Below are positions 12,943 to 13,093 of a DNA stretch of 13,093 nucleotides, piece after piece. Origin of the DNA: JAVKNF01 sp031537795 (GTDB lineage Bacteria; Pseudomonadota; Alphaproteobacteria; Rickettsiales; Deianiraeaceae). The DNA lies in contig JAVKNF010000022.1 of assembly GCA_031537795.1 (NCBI GenBank), positions 1 to 13,093 of the forward strand. Direction: 5' to 3'. The notes under the pieces were generated by a model, which searched no databases, was not told where the DNA came from, and was given only the letters and a program-made list of their open reading frames with translations. Every line of letters starts with the position of its first letter. Within the stretch, counting starts at the first letter, position 1. A program made the position numbers and the translations under genes.

Positions 12943-13093
12943 AAAAGATCAATAATTTATAACTAAAAACAGTTCTTGAAAATGAAAAACAAGGCAGGAA
13001 TAAAATAATATTATCAACGAAGTCTCCTAGTTTGGAAATTAAAGAATACAATTATTGATGATTGAAATTTTATAAAAATAAAACAACGATACA

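Larger units (their letters stand above)
12894..13057 (+). pseudogene. Possible eroded short reading frame
   Basis: From the ATG at 12894 one frame reads MGNLWEISFKKKAFLF, stop, KINNL, stop, then LKTVLENEKQGRNKIILSTK and on to a final TGA near 13055. The in-frame stops are TAA. The final segment of about 31 codons has ordinary amino-acid composition. The W..F.K..F...E.QG pattern recalled the start of uracil-DNA glycosylases, but the match is too poor to name it. In AT-rich DNA such a frame may be chance. Confidence 0.2.
12659..13093. other. 435-base stretch without an intact gene
   Basis: No open frame longer than about 30 codons with a credible start is seen on either strand. The stretch holds the GC-rich hairpin cluster at 12681-12731, a promoter-like TATAAT near 12880, the 11-bp duplication at 12894-12915, a terminator-like hairpin at 12916-12942 and a possible eroded frame up to 13057. 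It probably combines a short repeat or small RNA with gene remnants. Confidence 0.6.

Overview
This window looks like part of the chromosome of an extremely AT-rich, reduced alphaproteobacterium, most likely an obligate intracellular Rickettsiales- or Holosporales-like symbiont. The evidence is the strong A/T bias in codons and spacers, a compact core-gene set (NusB, DNA polymerase III chi, F1-alpha, RpoZ, IscU/IscA, malic enzyme, UppS, CdsA, Lon), several disrupted ancestral operons and decaying genes. No rRNA, tRNA, insertion sequence, CRISPR array or plasmid/phage module was recognised. Genus-level placement is not possible by eye.

Layout. 1-1237 (minus): an unrecognised protein with a Glu/Lys/Gln/Arg-rich repeat tail. 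The repeat continues in frame beyond its stop to the window edge and is broken there by further nonsense codons. 1335-1937 (minus) is nusB and 2023-2496 (minus) is holC. The 97-base holC/atpA spacer appears to hold back-to-back promoters. 2594-4144 (plus) is a lone atpA, followed by rpoZ (4201-4581, plus). 4661-5148 (minus) is a pseudogene of an unrecognised family, with one nonsense codon and one frameshift. 5289-6113 and 6131-7393 (minus) form a two-gene unit: a malic enzyme without the usual PTA domain, then a one-chain fusion of the Fe-S scaffold IscU with the A-type carrier IscA. 7509-11612 (plus) is an overlapping uppS-cdsA-lon operon ending in a terminator-like hairpin. 11720-12658 (plus) is a membrane protein with a large extracytoplasmic domain and no output module, behind a perfect-consensus promoter that implies a leaderless or nearly leaderless mRNA. 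12659-13093 has no intact gene: it holds a GC-rich hairpin cluster, an 11-bp tandem duplication, a terminator-like hairpin and a possible eroded reading frame.

How the genes fit together. Most are housekeeping: transcription (NusB, omega), replication (chi), ATP synthesis (alpha), carbon flux from malate to pyruvate, Fe-S cluster assembly, lipid carrier and phospholipid precursor synthesis (UppS, CdsA) and proteolysis (Lon). The lineage-specific parts are the repeat protein, the IscU-IscA fusion, the charged insertion in Lon, the membrane-anchored UppS and the sensor-like protein. The most noteworthy item is the IscU-IscA fusion, which joins scaffold and carrier steps of Fe-S assembly in one polypeptide. 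I see no defence or mobile system.
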